NCBI GenBank assembly: GCA_900549805.1
Contig: URPV01000004.1
Location: 1-49,700, forward strand
Source: an uncultured Veillonella sp.
GTDB lineage: Bacteria > Bacillota > Negativicutes > Veillonellales > Veillonellaceae
Length of the DNA stretch: 49,700 bases
Reading direction: 5' to 3'
Under the pieces are notes generated by a model. The model searched no databases. It saw only the letters and a program-made list of their open reading frames with translations, and was not told the origin of the DNA. Shown here piece by piece: positions 48,280 through 49,700 of the stretch (positions are counted from its first letter, which is position 1; every line of letters starts with the position of its first letter). Both the position numbers and the translations under genes were made by a program.

Positions 48280-49290
48280 TTATTTTTGCAACCAGGACAT
48301 GAGGCCACGAAGTTCTTTACCAACAGCTTCGATTTGATGATCTGCTGCTTTTTGGCGATTTTCTTTCAAGAATGGTTGACCAGCCTTGTAGTCTGCCAAG
48401 AATTCATCAGCGAATTCACCAGATTGGATACGGCGAAGGATTTCTTCCATAGCCTTTTTAGTATCTGCAGTGATAACACGAGGGCCTGCATAGTAGTCAC
48501 CGTATTCAGCTGTGTTGGAAATGGAGTTACGCATCTTGCCAAAGCCACCTTCGTAGATGAGGTCTACGATGAGTTTCATTTCATGCAAGCATTCAAAATA
48601 AGCGTTTACTGGTTCATAGCCTGCTTCGCAGAGGACTTCAAAACCAGTTTGGATCAAAGCTGTCAAACCACCGCAAAGAACTGCTTGTTCACCAAAGAGG
48701 TCAGTTTCTGTTTCTGATTTGAAGTTAGTTTCCAAGATACCTGCACGGCCACCACCGATACCGCAAGTCCAAGCCAAGGCCACTTCTTCAGTATCCCCAG
48801 ATGGGTCTTTTTCTACAGCATAAAGGCAAGGAACACCAGAACCTTCTTGGTAGGTACGGCGTACCAAATGACCAGGACCCTTTGGAGCAACCATGAATAC
48901 GTTTACATCTTCACGAGGCACGATTTTACCGAAATGGATGTTAAAGCCATGAGCAAATGCAAGGTAAGCACCTTGTTTGAGGTTCGGAGCGATATCTTTT
49001 GCATATACTTCTGCTTGCAATTCATCTGGAATCAAGACCATAACAATATCAGCACCCTTAACGGCTTCTGCTGTTTCTTTTACAGTCAAACCAGCTTCTT
49101 CAGCTTTTTTCCAAGAAGAAGAATCCTTGCGAAGACCAATTGTCACGTCGCAACCGTTTTCTTTCAAGTTCAAAGCATGTGCATGACCTTGGGAGCCATA
49201 ACCCAATACAGTGATTTTCTTACCTTCTAATTTTTTCAAGTTGCAGTCTTCATCATAGAAAACTTTTGTGCCAAGGATAGATCCTGCCAT
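48280..49290 (-). CDS. ilvC: Ketol-acid reductoisomerase
   Basis: Converts acetolactate or acetohydroxybutyrate to dihydroxy acids in valine/isoleucine synthesis, using Mg and NAD(P)H. The 336-residue class I enzyme has KVFYDEDCNLKKLEGK, the nucleotide loop VLGYGSQGHAHALNLKENG, VMVLIPDELQ, FMVAPKGPGHLVRR, and the metal-binding FGEQAVLCGG plus late FECLHEMKLIVDL. A TTG at 49305 lies in the ribosome site; the ATG at 49290, seven bases after GGAGG, is the true start. It has its own promoter with a palindrome and its own terminator; no other ilv or leu gene is adjacent. Confidence 0.97.
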   Translation of the reverse strand: MAGSILGTKVFYDEDCNLKKLEGKKITVLGYGSQGHAHALNLKENGCDVTIGLRKDSSSWKKAEEAGLTVKETAEAVKGADIVMVLIPDELQAEVYAKDIAPNLKQGAYLAFAHGFNIHFGKIVPREDVNVFMVAPKGPGHLVRRTYQEGSGVPCLYAVEKDPSGDTEEVALAWTCGIGGGRAGILETNFKSETETDLFGEQAVLCGGLTALIQTGFEVLCEAGYEPVNAYFECLHEMKLIVDLIYEGGFGKMRNSISNTAEYGDYYAGPRVITADTKKAMEEILRRIQSGEFADEFLADYKAGQPFLKENRQKAADHQIEAVGKELRGLMSWLQK

Positions 49291-49318
49291 TCTTATTTCC
49301 TCCAATTTGCATACATTT

Positions 49319-49341
49319 GTTCTCCTTTACAGGCGGAGAAC
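49319..49341 (-). repeat. Leader hairpin of ilvC
   Basis: GTTCTCC and GGAGAAC form a 7-bp stem with a 9-base loop in the transcribed leader, about 30 nt before the ilvC start. I see no T-box specifier or leader peptide. Confidence 0.5.
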
Positions 49342-49346
49342 CCTAT

Positions 49347-49382
49347 ACAGGTTATAATACCTGTTCAGTGTCCGCATGTAAA
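49347..49382 (-). promoter_or_regulatory. ilvC promoter with palindromic operator over the -10
   Basis: Minus-strand TTTACA (49377-49382), 17-bp spacer, and TATTAT (49354-49359). An 18-bp inverted repeat, ACAGGT-N6-ACCTGT (49347-49364), surrounds the -10 element exactly, as expected of a repressor site. The nature of the repressor is unknown. Confidence 0.65.
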
Positions 49383-49499
49383 GTACAAATATCCATTTTT
49401 CATATACCCCATATCTTTTGTCCATCCAGTAAACACAAGGGGTTTTACTTCGTATTTAATCGATATGTTTCTGGTCATAATTCTGACCTCAGACCTCTA

Positions 49500-49700
49500 C
49501 TATTTGACGATCACCCAAGGGCGCCCAGATTCCCAGATGATTTTTATAGGCAACCCATAGAGGTTCGATAAGCCTTCTTCCGTAATGACCTGGTCCTTAG
49601 GTCCCGCAAAGACCATCTCTCCATCCTTAAGGATAGCCACATGAGTGATGGCTGGAACAATTTCCTCAATCTGGTGGGTCACATAAACAAAGGCCCTATC
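49500..49700 (-). CDS. ABC transporter ATP-binding protein, C-terminal part at window edge
   Basis: The last 66 residues of an ABC ATPase; the frame runs off the window at 49700. DRAFVYVTHQIEEIVPAITH contains the H-loop histidine, followed by the usual VAILKDGEMVFAGPKDQVI. The final 25 residues are a short extra domain. Substrate cannot be told from this fragment. It ends 118 bp upstream of the ilvC promoter on the same strand. Confidence 0.85.
   Translation of the reverse strand, partial: DRAFVYVTHQIEEIVPAITHVAILKDGEMVFAGPKDQVITEEGLSNLYGLPIKIIWESGRPWVIVK

Noticed and set aside
48171..48323. N-terminal extension of the DUF3290 protein containing a CPGC motif
   Set aside because: This stretch is antisense-free but same-strand overlap with the ilvC 3' end and its terminator; the ATG at 48170 has a strong ribosome site.
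49306..49499. T-box or peptide attenuator upstream of ilvC
   Set aside because: No specifier loop, T-box sequence or leader peptide rich in Leu, Ile or Val codons; only a short hairpin and the palindromic promoter are present.
1..49700. CRISPR arrays, insertion sequences or intact prophage genes
   Set aside because: No regularly spaced repeat-spacer array, transposase, integrase or phage structural gene was found anywhere in the window.

Overview
The window looks like chromosome of a diderm Firmicute, most likely Negativicutes (Veillonella/Megasphaera-like). Two signals meet. Firmicute genes such as sepF-ylmH-divIVA and a YerC-type TrpR-family regulator sit beside genes for an LPS outer membrane: an ADP-heptose heptosyltransferase and an LPS-kinase-like protein. 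Corrinoid/tetrapyrrole, menaquinone-type prenyltransferase and malic enzyme genes fit an anaerobic or fermentative lifestyle. This placement comes from gene content read by eye, not from a database search.

Layout. 1-193: partial tRNA-Gly and tRNA-Pro. 395-4739: malic enzyme, speD, and the rph-rdgB-phosphodiesterase operon. 4915-9253: a hydantoinase-like ATPase overlapping a histone-deacetylase-fold enzyme, then a CofE-like protein with a membrane-anchored partner. 9371-12884: murI with a thioesterase, YkvA, an Ala-rich helical-repeat protein and an SDR. 13025-15815: metN-metI-yerC-TSUP. 15869-18729: secreted DUF4127 protein and membrane acyltransferase. 18937-19490: tadA, whose 3' end runs into tRNA-Ser(CGA). 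19491-20663: an AT-rich, gene-poor scar with a 64-bp direct repeat, an excisionase remnant, a decayed reading frame and many palindromes. 20664-25154: LPS-kinase-like protein, two tandem secreted paralogs (one interrupted by in-frame TGA), a DMT exporter and a MenA-like prenyltransferase. 25392-27111: tandem metQ lipoproteins. 27238-34808: pyrE, pyrF, an exonuclease, a heptosyltransferase and a three-gene envelope-polysaccharide operon. 34957-41621: tetrapyrrole operon (precorrin-2 dehydrogenase, hemA, hemC, cobA/hemD fusion, hemB, hemL). 41708-46958: divIVA, ylmH, sepF, yggS, pgeF and a radical SAM gene. 47029-49700: DUF421/DUF3290 pair, ilvC, and the end of an ABC ATPase.

How the genes work together. 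The six tetrapyrrole genes carry glutamyl-tRNA to uroporphyrinogen III and then to the siroheme/corrinoid branch; no hemE or later heme gene is present here. The methionine importer is split: ATPase and permease at 14-16 kb, two binding lipoproteins at 25-27 kb. Most genes lie on the minus strand. The plus-strand genes are tadA, the kinase-like gene, the exporter, menA, both metQ and pyrF. Many genes end at clear intrinsic terminators, several bidirectional between convergent genes.

The most unusual parts are the tadA/tRNA-Ser overlap with the adjacent mobile-element scar (GTTAC pentamers and five 7+1+7 palindromes), the in-frame TGA in a secreted paralog, and two little-described gene pairs (hydantoinase-like plus HDAC-fold; CofE-like plus membrane protein).
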